Positions 6,423 to 14,608 of a stretch of DNA of 27,858 nt are shown in pieces. Source of the stretch: Chloroflexota bacterium (GTDB taxonomy: Bacteria > Chloroflexota > Dehalococcoidia > Dehalococcoidales > RBG-16-60-22). A program made the position numbers and the translations under genes. Below the pieces are notes generated by a model. The model ran no database searches. It was not told where the DNA came from and saw nothing but the letters and a program-made list of their open reading frames with translations. Where the stretch lies: the NCBI GenBank assembly GCA_022574315.1, contig JACZSH010000006.1, positions 1 to 27,858 of the forward strand, given 5' to 3'. The first letter of the stretch is position 1, and each line of letters begins with the position of its first letter.

Positions 6423-7673
6423 TTACTCATAGCGCAGGGCGTCAATCGGATTCAGCCTGGCCGCTCTCATTGCCGGGTAGATGCCCGAGACCAGTCCGAT
6501 AAAGACCGAAACCGAGACTGCCAGAATCACGATATCGGGCGATACCGTCGCCGCCAGCTTGAACCCTCCGATATCTAGCTGGGAGATTACGAATGTCACC
6601 AACCAGCCCCCGGCTATCCCGATACCGCCGCCAAGAAAGCTCAGCGTAGCTGCCTCAAGCAGGAACTGGAGCAGGATGTCCCGTCGCTTTGCCCCGACTG
6701 CTTTGCGGATACCAATCTCCCGGGTGCGTTCGGTCACCGAGACCAGCATGATGTTCATAATGCCGATACTGCCTACTAAAAGCGAGATACTGGCGATTGC
6801 TCCCAGGAATATGGAAAATACCCCGGTTACCTGCCCGACTATTTCCAGTATCTGCTCCGAGCTGACAACGGCGAAATCGTTCTTATCATCGCCCGTCAAG
6901 CGATGGCGTCTTCTCAGGATATCTTCAATTTCAGCGGATACGTCATCGGTAAACTCAATACTGGTCATCTGAACACTGATTGAAGCGACGGCATCTTCAC
7001 CGGCGGCGGTCTGCTGCGGATATAGCCTGGCCTGGTAGGTAGTTATCGGCACAATGACTATATCGTCAAAACTAATCCCGAACATGGCTCCCCCTTTGGC
7101 TTCAAGGACGCCGATGACGGTGAAACGTTGTTTTTTCATCTTGATGTTTTGCCCAATCGGGTCATCCGAATCAAACAGGGCACTGGCAACGCCGCTACCC
7201 AGCACCACCACCATATCCCGTCCGGCGACGTTCCGGTCGGTGATGAACTGTCCGGCGGCGATAGTATAGTTCATTACCTGTAAGTACTCGGCGGTGGAAC
7301 CGTGCAGCAGGCCTCCTTTGCTTTCACCGGCGGCGGTTGCGGTGATAAAGTTTTCGTTTATCGGGATAATAGCGTCCACCGAACGTAGCCGTTCCAGGGC
7401 CTTGGCGTCGGCCATCGTCAGCGTTGGTGGGGCGTAGACTGGCGATAGCGCAAATCCTCCCGATATCTCCGGTGAGCGGGGGATAACCGAAAGCACATTG
7501 GTGCCCAGTTCTTCATAAACCTCGGTAATACTGGCTTCGGCGCCTCGGCCGACTGACATCAGAGTTATTACCGCCCCGACACCGATAATCATCCCCAGCA
7601 TGGTTAAAGATGAGCGCAGCTTATTGGCGAATATCGAGCGAATGGCAATCGTAAGCGACTCTATTAACTTCAT
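6423..7673 (-). CDS. MacB-type ABC transporter permease
   Basis: This is the membrane subunit of an efflux ABC transporter of the MacB/FtsX fold. The N-terminus (MKLIESLTIAIRSIFANKLR, then SSLTMLGMIIGVGAVITL) is the first membrane helix. An extracytoplasmic core domain of about 220 residues follows. Three C-terminal helices include LLVGSIGIMNIMLVSVTER, TREIGIRKAVGAKRRDI and the ending YPAMRAARLNPIDALRYE, all hallmark family sequences. The length of 416 is normal for a permease without a fused ATPase. It is 39 bases downstream of the ATPase gene and works with it and the lipoprotein adaptor. The substrate cannot be read from sequence; macrolides, peptides or lipids are all handled by relatives. 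Confidence 0.94.
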   Translation of the reverse strand: MKLIESLTIAIRSIFANKLRSSLTMLGMIIGVGAVITLMSVGRGAEASITEVYEELGTNVLSVIPRSPEISGGFALSPVYAPPTLTMADAKALERLRSVDAIIPINENFITATAAGESKGGLLHGSTAEYLQVMNYTIAAGQFITDRNVAGRDMVVVLGSGVASALFDSDDPIGQNIKMKKQRFTVIGVLEAKGGAMFGISFDDIVIVPITTYQARLYPQQTAAGEDAVASISVQMTSIEFTDDVSAEIEDILRRRHRLTGDDKNDFAVVSSEQILEIVGQVTGVFSIFLGAIASISLLVGSIGIMNIMLVSVTERTREIGIRKAVGAKRRDILLQFLLEAATLSFLGGGIGIAGGWLVTFVISQLDIGGFKLAATVSPDIVILAVSVSVFIGLVSGIYPAMRAARLNPIDALRYE

Positions 7674-7712
7674 GCCAGTACCTCTGGGTAGTCAGGAATG
7701 GCCGTAAAATGT

Positions 7713-8384
7713 CTAGTTAACCTTCTCATCACTGATAATCTTCCCGTCCATAAGGCGAATGATACGCTGGGTTTTGGCAGCTAGGTCAGGTTCGTGAGTC
7801 ACCATGACCACCGTGATACCATCTCGATTAAGCTGTTTAAAGATGGCGATAATCTCACTGGTTGACGTACTATCCAGGTTACCGGTTGGCTCGTCGGCCA
7901 GGATGAGCGAAGGGTTATTCACCAGTGCCCGGGCGATAGCCACTCGCTGCTGCTCGCCGCCGGAGAGCTCGGTTGGCTTGTGTTTGGCGCGTGCCGTCAA
8001 GCCCACCCGTTCTAATGCCTCCATGGTGCGCTCGCGCTTATGGCTACCGCCGCTATAGATAAGGGGAAGCTCAACGTTGGCGGCAGCACTGGCGCGCGGC
8101 AGCAGGTTAAACGTCTGGAAGACAAAGCCAACTTTCTTGTTTCTGAGCTCGGCCAGCTGGTTGTCATTCAACCGGCTGATGTCAACACCTTCCAGTCGAT
8201 AGCTGCCCAGGGTAGGTTTATCCAGGAAGCCGATGATATTCATCAGCGTCGACTTACCAGAACCGGAAGCACCGATAAGAGCCACCATTTCCCCGCTCCG
8301 GATGGTGAGGGTGATGCCGCGCAAGGCGGGAACTTCCACTTTCCCCATGCGGTAAATCTTGGTTATGTTGTCGAGTTCTATCAT
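7713..8384 (-). CDS. ABC transporter ATP-binding protein, MacB/LolD family
   Basis: This cytoplasmic ATPase drives the adjacent permease. It has the Walker A GASGSGKST (residues 38-46), a Q-loop in VFQTFNLL, the signature LSGGEQQRVAIARAL, Walker B LILADEPTGNLDS and the switch histidine in VTHE. The IGFLDKPTLGSYRLEGVDIS segment and the short length (223 residues) are typical of the MacB/LolD/FtsE class, which acts mechanically on extracytoplasmic substrates. GAGGAATTGAG lies just before the ATG. It sits between the adaptor (64-base gap) and permease (39-base gap) genes in one operon. Confidence 0.96.
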   Translation of the reverse strand: MIELDNITKIYRMGKVEVPALRGITLTIRSGEMVALIGASGSGKSTLMNIIGFLDKPTLGSYRLEGVDISRLNDNQLAELRNKKVGFVFQTFNLLPRASAAANVELPLIYSGGSHKRERTMEALERVGLTARAKHKPTELSGGEQQRVAIARALVNNPSLILADEPTGNLDSTSTSEIIAIFKQLNRDGITVVMVTHEPDLAAKTQRIIRLMDGKIISDEKVN

Positions 8385-8448
8385 CTCAATTCCTCGGTAA
8401 TCTCTATTCCGGTTAGGCTGTTGTCGTTGGGCGCATCAAACGGCTGGA

Positions 8449-9885
8449 TTATCTCACGAAGCGTGTTTCGATGACCATTTCTCCTTCGGTGAGCCCACTG
8501 ATTACCTCCGTATCGAAGCCGTCACTGACACCGAGAGTAACCGGGCGTTCCTGCGGCTCTTCATCTATTACTACATTAACGAAAGTGTTGCCTTCTTCGT
8601 CTTCGTTTATGGCGCGGTATGGTATCAGCAAAACGTCAGTACGTTTGTCGAGGACGATATCAGCGGAGGCACTCATGCCAATCCTTATGCCGGAATCTTC
8701 AGGGACGTTCAGGGTTACTTCGATGTCATAGAGCACGACGCCACCCACTTCCTTCGGCACTGGGAAAATGGCGCTGACCACGCCGGCGAACTCTGAGTCG
8801 GGTAGCGCATCCAGACTGATGATTACCTCCTGTCCTACTTTTACCATCGGAACATCGATTTCATCCAGTTCGATAATAAGCTCCATTCTACTCGGGTCCA
8901 TCATATCGGCAATGGTCATGGCTGTAGTGATGGTATCACCTTGCTCGACGTTAACTGCCGTAATAACGCCGTCAAACGGGGCGGTGATGGTTGCCTTGGC
9001 GAGGTTCTTCTGAGCCTGGGTAAGAGATTGCCGTGCCAGAGCTACGGACTGTTTGGCCAGCTCTAAAGACTGCCGGGCTTGCCCCACCGAGTCTTTGGCG
9101 GCTTCAATCTGCAGTTCCTGGATAGCTATATCTTCTACCAGTTCGGCCACGTTTTTCCGGGCTTGAGCCTCAGCCATCTTCACCGCCTCTAATTGCAGCT
9201 TGGCGATGGCTACCTCTTCGGTGTCATAGGCATATATTTTGGCCTCTAATATTGCCTCAACGGCGGTTAATCTAGCCCGGGCATAGGTTACCGTTAACTC
9301 TGGTAGGCCTGAATCTAAAGCGTACTGTAAAAAAGCTTTGGCATTATCTACATCTCTCTGTGCCGTCTCAATGTCTGGCCAGGTATAGATGTCCTGAGTT
9401 TCACCTACGTGGTGTTCGGCGCTCCTCGTCGCTATCTGGGCATTAAATAATGTCAGTTCTAGAGCATCCTCCGTATCCCGGGTGTTTTTCAGAGTGTATT
9501 CAGCCGTTTTCTGGGCTAGCTGCGCTTGAACCAGGATTACCTCGGCGCCGGTCAAGGATACCTCGGCTTGTGTCAGAGCCACCTCGGCCTGTGTTTCGGC
9601 CAGTTCCAATGCGTCGGTTTCAAGCTTGGCTACCAATTCACCCCGGACAACGATGTCGCCCTTTGCAACGTTGATAACGGCTAAACGGCCACTGGTGCCA
9701 AAGGTTATTTTGGCTTCTTCGGAGGCTTCAATGTTACCACTGCCGCTGACGCTGATGTATAAGTCACTTCTTATCACCTTTACCTGTCTCTGGACTTCTT
9801 CCCCTTCACCCAGTGGATTACAGGCAGTGATGCCGATTAAAATTAAAACTAATACACCAAGCCCGATAATTCGCCATTTATTCAT
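8449..9885 (-). CDS. lipoprotein efflux adaptor (MacA/HlyD family)
   Basis: This is a membrane-fusion adaptor that bridges or gates the MacB-type permease. ATG 9885 has GGAGG eight bases upstream; an earlier in-frame start at 9915 would spoil the signal peptide. The N-terminus is basic then hydrophobic and ends ITAC at C22, a lipobox, so the mature protein should be a membrane-anchored lipoprotein. The first lipoyl half (GRLAVINVAKGDIV) and the second (TITAPFDGVITAVNVEQGDT) flank a very long Ala/Gln/Glu-rich coiled coil of roughly 220 residues. This coil has internal near-repeats such as TQAEVALTQAEV and ARQSLELAKQSVALARQSL. Beta-barrel and membrane-proximal domains follow. At 478 residues it is longer than typical MacA because of the coil. 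Confidence 0.93.
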   Translation of the reverse strand: MNKWRIIGLGVLVLILIGITACNPLGEGEEVQRQVKVIRSDLYISVSGSGNIEASEEAKITFGTSGRLAVINVAKGDIVVRGELVAKLETDALELAETQAEVALTQAEVSLTGAEVILVQAQLAQKTAEYTLKNTRDTEDALELTLFNAQIATRSAEHHVGETQDIYTWPDIETAQRDVDNAKAFLQYALDSGLPELTVTYARARLTAVEAILEAKIYAYDTEEVAIAKLQLEAVKMAEAQARKNVAELVEDIAIQELQIEAAKDSVGQARQSLELAKQSVALARQSLTQAQKNLAKATITAPFDGVITAVNVEQGDTITTAMTIADMMDPSRMELIIELDEIDVPMVKVGQEVIISLDALPDSEFAGVVSAIFPVPKEVGGVVLYDIEVTLNVPEDSGIRIGMSASADIVLDKRTDVLLIPYRAINEDEEGNTFVNVVIDEEPQERPVTLGVSDGFDTEVISGLTEGEMVIETRFVR

Positions 9886-9915
9886 TGTAATGCCTCCGCA
9901 ATGTAAAAAAACCAT

Positions 9916-10416
9916 TCAAATACTTATTCTCGGCTGATCACCCGTTTCCTCGCGCTGTTGTGCCCACCGCTCGAGTAAGGTGGGAAATTCCCGTTCCAGG
10001 AAGTTATAGACGTTGCACATCTCTTCCAACCACTGGCGTGTCAGCGGGGGTTTATCGGCGAGTAGTCCCAGGGCCCGTTCGGCAAGCTGGCGGACCATTT
10101 TTATCTCATCTTCCAGACCACGCCTGATCATGTTTGGCCAGGCATCCGGACGGATGCGGAAGTAGTCCCGTCGGATACCGGGCAGGCTCATCCGCTCAAT
10201 GAGACTAACTTGAATGAGGAAACGAGTCATCGAACTGATAGAGCCTTTACTGGCCTCAAGCCCTTTGACCAGTTGCTCCGAGGACTGATGCGGCGGGTCG
10301 GAAATAAGCAGCCAGCCCAGAATACGGCCTGCCATCCGCGGCAAGCCGGTCTGTGCCATAACGATACCGAATTCTTCTACGAACTCCCTTTCGGCAATCG
10401 GTTGCTGATCGCTCAC
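9916..10416 (-). CDS. GbsR/MarR family transcriptional regulator
   Basis: This is a winged-helix DNA-binding protein of the GbsR subgroup of MarR-like regulators. The signature is FVEEFGIVMAQTGLPRMAGR near residue 12, followed by ILGWLLISDPP, and the recognition-helix region SSEQLVKGLEASKGSISSM. The C-terminal half is a helical dimerisation region. The length of 166 residues is usual. It starts at GTG 10416, only about 11 bases after the predicted transcription start and without a clear ribosome binding site. The adaptor gene follows 30 bases downstream, so this is very likely the local repressor of the efflux operon, sensing an unknown ligand. Confidence 0.9.
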   Translation of the reverse strand: MSDQQPIAEREFVEEFGIVMAQTGLPRMAGRILGWLLISDPPHQSSEQLVKGLEASKGSISSMTRFLIQVSLIERMSLPGIRRDYFRIRPDAWPNMIRRGLEDEIKMVRQLAERALGLLADKPPLTRQWLEEMCNVYNFLEREFPTLLERWAQQREETGDQPRISI

Positions 10417-10429
10417 TTTGTACCCACGC

Positions 10430-10462
10430 TATTATTTTAGTAGGTATAATATGTTTTGTCAA
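10430..10462 (-). promoter_or_regulatory. efflux operon promoter with overlapping inverted repeat
   Basis: On the minus strand TTGACA (10462-10457), 17 bases, TAAAAT (10439-10434) is a near-consensus promoter. An inverted repeat TATTAT-N10-ATAATA spans 10451-10430 and covers the spacer and -10 box. That is where a repressor encoded by the first gene could bind to control itself. The promoter is well supported; the operator is inference. Confidence 0.65.
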
Positions 10463-10618
10463 TACTGAACATAATGAAATTTCAGGTATTTCTCATCTAT
10501 TATGAGCGTGGAACCGGTACTGAAGTTGACCTGCGCCGTGTGGCGGCGACTGCTCAAAGCCGAGCTTATGTTTTGCGCTTATATGGGGGATGCCGTTGAC
10601 CGTGGGCGCGCTGAGAGC

Positions 10619-11443
10619 CTACGTGCCCAGTTCTTTCGCCCGGTGAAAAGCCGCCGTGACTGCCTGCCTGACCAGGTTACTGAATTCACCTTTCTCGAAT
10701 TGCCGCAGGGCGGCGGCGGTAGTGCCGCCCGGTGAGGTCACCATCCGGCGCAGTTCGGCCGGAGATTTGCCTGTTTTCTGGATAAGATGGCCGGACCCCA
10801 GCATTGTTTGCAGCACCAGCACCTCAGCCACTTCGGGCGGCAAACCGATATCTACGGCTGACTCAATCAGCGAATCAGCGAACAGGAAAAAATAAGCCGG
10901 GCCACTGCCGCTCACCGCGGTCGCCATGTCAAGATATTTCTCATCATCGAAGTAAATCTCTTTGCCCATGACGCCCAGTATCGAGCGTGCCCAGCTCTTT
11001 TGCCGGTCGGTTACTTCTGGGGTGGCTGTCCAGGCGCTCATACCTTCACCTATCTGGGCAGGGGTATTCGGCATGGCGCGGACGATGTGCCGGTGGTTGA
11101 GTCCTTGACATAAAGTATCGATTCTGGTTCCGGCGATGATGGATAATACCAGTTGATTGGGCTGAAGACAGCCGCTGAGGCCAGCCAGGACTTCGGCCGA
11201 GTTTTGCGGCTTAATTGCCAGGATTACGACGTCGCGTTTTGCTGACGCCAGCCGGTTATCGCTGGTTACGGCCACGCCATATTTTTGCTCAAGGTACTGC
11301 CGGCGGTTTTCACTGACATCACTCACGCAGACACCCCGGGGTTGGCTCAGTCCCTGGTCCAGGATAGCCGATAATATGGCCTCTCCCATTGCCCCGCCGC
11401 CGATAAAACCTGTTGTCAGAGTATCCGTCATCGCTTCGTTCAC
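10619..11443 (-). CDS. proC: pyrroline-5-carboxylate reductase
   Basis: ProC reduces 1-pyrroline-5-carboxylate to proline with NAD(P)H, the last step of proline synthesis. The N-terminal Rossmann motif is TGFIGGGAMGEAIL. VILAIKPQ and HIVRAMPNTPAQIGEGMSA are family blocks. The C-terminal dimerisation and catalytic part has TAVSGSGPAYFFLF and MVTSPGGTTAAALR. The length is 274 residues. The start GTG at 11443 overlaps the leuS stop as GTGA, indicating translational coupling; ATG 11431 is an alternative. The 156 bases between its stop and the efflux promoter contain no gene or terminator that I could recognise. Confidence 0.96.
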   Translation of the reverse strand: MNEAMTDTLTTGFIGGGAMGEAILSAILDQGLSQPRGVCVSDVSENRRQYLEQKYGVAVTSDNRLASAKRDVVILAIKPQNSAEVLAGLSGCLQPNQLVLSIIAGTRIDTLCQGLNHRHIVRAMPNTPAQIGEGMSAWTATPEVTDRQKSWARSILGVMGKEIYFDDEKYLDMATAVSGSGPAYFFLFADSLIESAVDIGLPPEVAEVLVLQTMLGSGHLIQKTGKSPAELRRMVTSPGGTTAAALRQFEKGEFSNLVRQAVTAAFHRAKELGT

Positions 11444-13899
11444 CGGACCACCAGATTGAACAGCTTGCCCGGGACGTATATTATCCTGGCGACCTTCCGG
11501 TTATTCAGGTAAGACTTTACGCGTTGCCTGGCCAGCACTAACTGCCTGGCTTCCGTTTCGCTGATAGCCGCCGGTACCGTAATGCGGTCGCGCAGCTTGC
11601 CGTTGACCTGAATTACCAGCGTAATCTCTTCATCTTTGGCCAGGGCTTCATCCCACACCGGCCAGCTCTGATTGTGTATGCTGTATTCAAGCCCGGTTTG
11701 CTGCCATAGTTCCTCGGTCAGATGCGGGGCAGTGGGCGCCAGGAGCCGCAGCAGGATATTGATTGATTCTTCCCATTGCGAGTAGCCGACAATTTGCGCT
11801 TCTTTGACCTTGGCCAGGTAATTGGTGAACTCCATGAGGGTGGCCAGCATGGTGTTGAAATGGAGTTTTTCCAGGTCACCGGAGACCCTCTTTATTGTTT
11901 GATGGGTAACCCGGGACAGCGCCCGTTTTGCTTTTTCAGCTGTATCCGGCTCGACAGGTTCCTTCCGGTGGTATTTTCCCAGTACCAGGCTCCATATCCG
12001 TTTATACCATCGGCTGATGCCGCTGATGTCGCTGTCATTCCATTCCCCGCCGTGTTCCCAGGGCGCGACGAACATCAGGTAGGCTCTTATCGTATCCGCA
12101 CCCACGTCAGCAACATATTCGTCAGGTGTTACCACGTTGCCTCTGGACTTACTCATCTTCTGTTTCCCGGCGATAATAATGCCCTGGTTAAAAAGCCGGA
12201 TAAACGGTTCGTCAAAATCAACCAGACCCATGTCGCGAATTGCTTTAACGAAGAAGCGAGAGTACAGGAGATGCATTACGGCATGTTCAGCACCACCGGT
12301 ATACTGGTCTACCGGTAACCAGTATTTTAATTTAGCGGGATCAAAGGCGGCCGTGTCACAATGCGGGCTGGCGTAGCGTAAGAAATACCATGATGAGCAC
12401 ATGAAAGTGTCCATGGTATCCGTTTCCCGTTTTGCCGGGCTGGAGCAGAGGGGGCAGGTGGTGTTGACAAACTTTTCATTGTATTTCAGGGGTGACTCTC
12501 CGGTAGGCTTGAATTCGGCATCTTCTGGAAGCAGTACGGGCAGGTCTGCTTCTGGGACCGGAACTATGCCGCACTTCGGGCAATAAATAATCGGTATTGG
12601 CGCTCCCCAGTAACGCTGGCGAGAGATAAGCCAATCGCGGAGCCGGTAGGTTATGGCTCGCTTACCCCATCCTTTTGCCTCCAGAAGGTCACAAACGGCT
12701 TCCATCCCTTCCTTGTCGGAGAGCCCGTTGAATTGCGCCGAGTTCGCCATAACACCCGCCTGGATATAGGCTTCCTCCAGCTCCTCGCCGGTCCAGTCCG
12801 GTGGGGCAATCACCACTCTTATCGGGAGGTCGTATTTTTTAGCAAAGGCGAAATCACGTTCGTCATGGGCTGGAACTCCCATGACCGCCCCGGTTCCATA
12901 GCTGAAGAGGACGTAATCTGCTATCCAGATGGGGACCCGTTCCCCGTTAAGTCGGTTGGTTACGTACGACCCGATAAATATCCCGTCTTTCTCTTTTTCC
13001 GTTGACAGTCTCTCTACTTCACTGAGGCGTCGGGATCTGGCCACATAATCTTCAACTTCAGCTTTTCTATCCGGTGTCGTCAGTGCTGCCACCAGGGGGT
13101 GCTCCGGTGCCAGCACCATGAAAGTGACGCCAAAGGTAGTATCGGGGCGAGTGGTAAATACCCGTATCTCTTTTTCTTCAACATCGGGATGGTCCAGGGC
13201 GAACGATATTTCGGCACCCTGGCTTTTGCCTATCCAGTTCCGCTGCATTATTTTGATGCGTTCCGGCCATTCGATGTTATTAAACTCCAGGAGCTCATCG
13301 GCGTATTTGGTGATACGGAAAAACCACTGTTCCAGGTCCTTCCGGCTTACCGCCGCCCCGCAACGTTCACAGAATCCCCCGCTCACCACCTGTTCGTTAG
13401 CCAGCACCGTCTGGCAGCGGGGGCACCAGTTGACGGGAGCTTTACCCCGGTAAGCCAGGCCGGCCTCGTAGAGTTTTAAGAAAAACCACTCGGTCCATTG
13501 GTAGTAGTCAGGCAGACAGGTAACTACTTCACGACTCCAGTCGTAGATGGCGCCGATGCTCCGGAGTTGGCGGCGCATGTTTTCCACGTTTTGCATCGTC
13601 CAGGTAAAAGGGTGAATGCCGCGCTTGATAGCCGCGTTCTCCGCCGGTAAACCAAAAGCATCAAAGCCCATGGGGTGAAGCACATTATAACCCTGCAGTC
13701 GCTTGAATCGGGCATAGACATCGGAAGGCGCCATGGCGTACCAGTGTCCGATATGAAGGTCGCCCGAAGTGTAGGGGAACATGGTTAGCGCGTACCACTT
13801 GGGTCGAGAGTCGTTCTCGCTTACCTCGTACAGCTTATCCTCGGCCCATCTTTCTTGCCATTTACGCTCAATTTCAGGGGGGTTATAACTCGCTGTCAT
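11440..13899 (-). CDS. leuS: leucyl-tRNA synthetase
   Basis: LeuRS charges tRNA-Leu with leucine in the cytoplasm. The class I motifs are HIGH at residues 49-52 and KMSKS at 581-585. Zinc-knuckle cysteines appear as CPRC and CERC early, and CPKC and CPLC in the later insertion. The editing domain lies between (TTRPDTTFGVTFMVLAPEHP, and GTGAVMGVPAHDERDF, the key threonine/aspartate region). The C-terminal VNGKLRDRI is the usual ending domain. ATG 13899 is chosen over TTG 13914 because GGAGA lies nine bases upstream and relatives start close to it. At 819 residues it is full length. It is followed by proC with a 4-base overlap. Confidence 0.98.
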   Translation of the reverse strand: MTASYNPPEIERKWQERWAEDKLYEVSENDSRPKWYALTMFPYTSGDLHIGHWYAMAPSDVYARFKRLQGYNVLHPMGFDAFGLPAENAAIKRGIHPFTWTMQNVENMRRQLRSIGAIYDWSREVVTCLPDYYQWTEWFFLKLYEAGLAYRGKAPVNWCPRCQTVLANEQVVSGGFCERCGAAVSRKDLEQWFFRITKYADELLEFNNIEWPERIKIMQRNWIGKSQGAEISFALDHPDVEEKEIRVFTTRPDTTFGVTFMVLAPEHPLVAALTTPDRKAEVEDYVARSRRLSEVERLSTEKEKDGIFIGSYVTNRLNGERVPIWIADYVLFSYGTGAVMGVPAHDERDFAFAKKYDLPIRVVIAPPDWTGEELEEAYIQAGVMANSAQFNGLSDKEGMEAVCDLLEAKGWGKRAITYRLRDWLISRQRYWGAPIPIIYCPKCGIVPVPEADLPVLLPEDAEFKPTGESPLKYNEKFVNTTCPLCSSPAKRETDTMDTFMCSSWYFLRYASPHCDTAAFDPAKLKYWLPVDQYTGGAEHAVMHLLYSRFFVKAIRDMGLVDFDEPFIRLFNQGIIIAGKQKMSKSRGNVVTPDEYVADVGADTIRAYLMFVAPWEHGGEWNDSDISGISRWYKRIWSLVLGKYHRKEPVEPDTAEKAKRALSRVTHQTIKRVSGDLEKLHFNTMLATLMEFTNYLAKVKEAQIVGYSQWEESINILLRLLAPTAPHLTEELWQQTGLEYSIHNQSWPVWDEALAKDEEITLVIQVNGKLRDRITVPAAISETEARQLVLARQRVKSYLNNRKVARIIYVPGKLFNLVVR

Positions 13900-13982
13900 G
13901 TACGCTTTCTCCAACAGAATAGATGCTGGTGGCGGTAAAACCCGGTGGTAACGCTGCGACGTGAAGGCATAGTCCAGAGAGT

Positions 13983-14012
13983 AGTCTAACTTAATTGACG
14001 GACATTCGTCAA
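13983..14012 (-). promoter_or_regulatory. possible leuS promoter overlapping an inverted repeat
   Basis: On the minus strand TTGACG (14012-14007), 18 bases, TAGACT (13988-13983) is a plausible promoter. The -35 is one arm of a perfect dyad TTGACG-N6-CGTCAA at 13995-14012, which could be an operator. Transcription would begin near 13976, giving a leuS leader of about 77 bases. Confidence 0.4.
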
Positions 14013-14055
14013 CACGTTTAACGGTGCCGGCAGTGAGACGGCGTATTAACCAAGA

Positions 14056-14093
14056 AAAGGCTGGGTACTCTTCTCCAGCAATACCCAGCCTTT
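14056..14093 (-). terminator. hairpin terminator after the DUF5679 gene
   Basis: A perfect 12-base-pair stem (AAAGGCTGGGTA with TACCCAGCCTTT) and a 14-base loop lies 42 bases after the DUF5679 stop. On the minus strand the stem runs into TTTTCTT, a modest U-tract. It also separates this gene from the leuS promoter. The plus strand lacks a U-tract, so minus-strand termination fits best. Confidence 0.7.
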
Positions 14094-14134
14094 AAAAATA
14101 ATTCAGATATATAATTTATTTAATTATAAAAGCT

Positions 14135-14275
14135 TTAGCTCTTACCGATTCGGAACATCTTTGTGCTGCAAACAGGGCATGTTCCCTGAGTTGCCGGCTT
14201 GCCGTTCTTCATGGTAATGGCTCTTGCGTCTTTCATCTCTCGTTTCGCACGGCACTTTACACAATAGGCTTGCAT
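14135..14275 (-). CDS. DUF5679 small four-cysteine protein
   Basis: This 46-residue protein starts MQAYCVKCRAKREMKDARA and has C5, C8, C33 and C36, two CX2C knuckles that should bind one zinc. The central ITMKNGKPATQG and the ending CPVC then KMFRIGKS match my recollection of the DUF5679 family, short proteins common in Chloroflexota. Its function is unknown. AAGGAGGT sits five bases before the ATG, and the gene has its own promoter and terminator, so it is an independent transcription unit. Similarity to the C-terminal ribbons of topoisomerase I or ribosomal proteins suggests nucleic-acid contact, but this is inference. It is easily missed by gene callers because of its length. Confidence 0.88.
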   Translation of the reverse strand: MQAYCVKCRAKREMKDARAITMKNGKPATQGTCPVCSTKMFRIGKS

Positions 14276-14314
14276 TACTTACCTCCTTTTTCCTTTATTA
14301 TTTGGTTTGTAGCA

Positions 14315-14343
14315 AGAATAAACTATTCTTTCGGTAATGTCAA
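14315..14343 (-). promoter_or_regulatory. promoter of the DUF5679 gene
   Basis: On the minus strand TTGACA (14343-14338), 17 bases, TATTCT (14320-14315). Transcription would start near 14308, leaving a leader of about 32 bases with a strong ribosome binding site. Confidence 0.65.
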
Positions 14344-14489
14344 TAGTGATAGAGCCTATAATAGTAAAAAATTGCCACTATTCTTGTCGGAAAGGCACTC
14401 CTTTCCTTCTCAGGAGGGATGTTTCTGACCGCCGGTATCCGGTTTCCCTTTGTGCCTGCCGATTGCCGGTGAAGGTTTTTCCTGCCGGA
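14344..14489. other. intergenic stretch without recognised features
   Basis: From 14276 to 14608 there is no convincing gene. The ends hold the DUF5679 promoter (minus) and a candidate MFS promoter (plus). In the middle I see no repeat, hairpin or supported ORF. A 93-codon open frame crosses it from 14337 but has no binding site and no family features. Confidence 0.5.
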
Positions 14490-14519
14490 TTGCTCATTAA
14501 GCCTGATATCACGTATAAT
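14490..14519 (+). promoter_or_regulatory. candidate promoter for the MFS gene
   Basis: A perfect TATAAT at 14514-14519 follows a weak -35, TTGCTC at 14490-14495, with an 18-base spacer. It lies about 90 bases before the chosen MFS start. Confidence 0.4.
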
Positions 14520-14608
14520 CCAGGTACGATGGTGAGTACACTGGCAATTATACGGATAGTGCCGGGGGCTATTTTTTTGGGGTGGTTAATGGCTGGAAGG
14601 ACGTCCTA

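Noticed and set aside
10502..10735. 77-codon plus-strand frame near the proC end
   Set aside because: It overlaps proC in antisense for about half its length and has no ribosome binding site or recognisable domain.
13935..13965. T-box-like sequence (CGGTGGTAACGCTGCG) next to leuS
   Set aside because: It lies on the plus strand, opposite to leuS, with no following terminator/antiterminator pair or plus-strand synthetase gene. The minus strand has only its complement.
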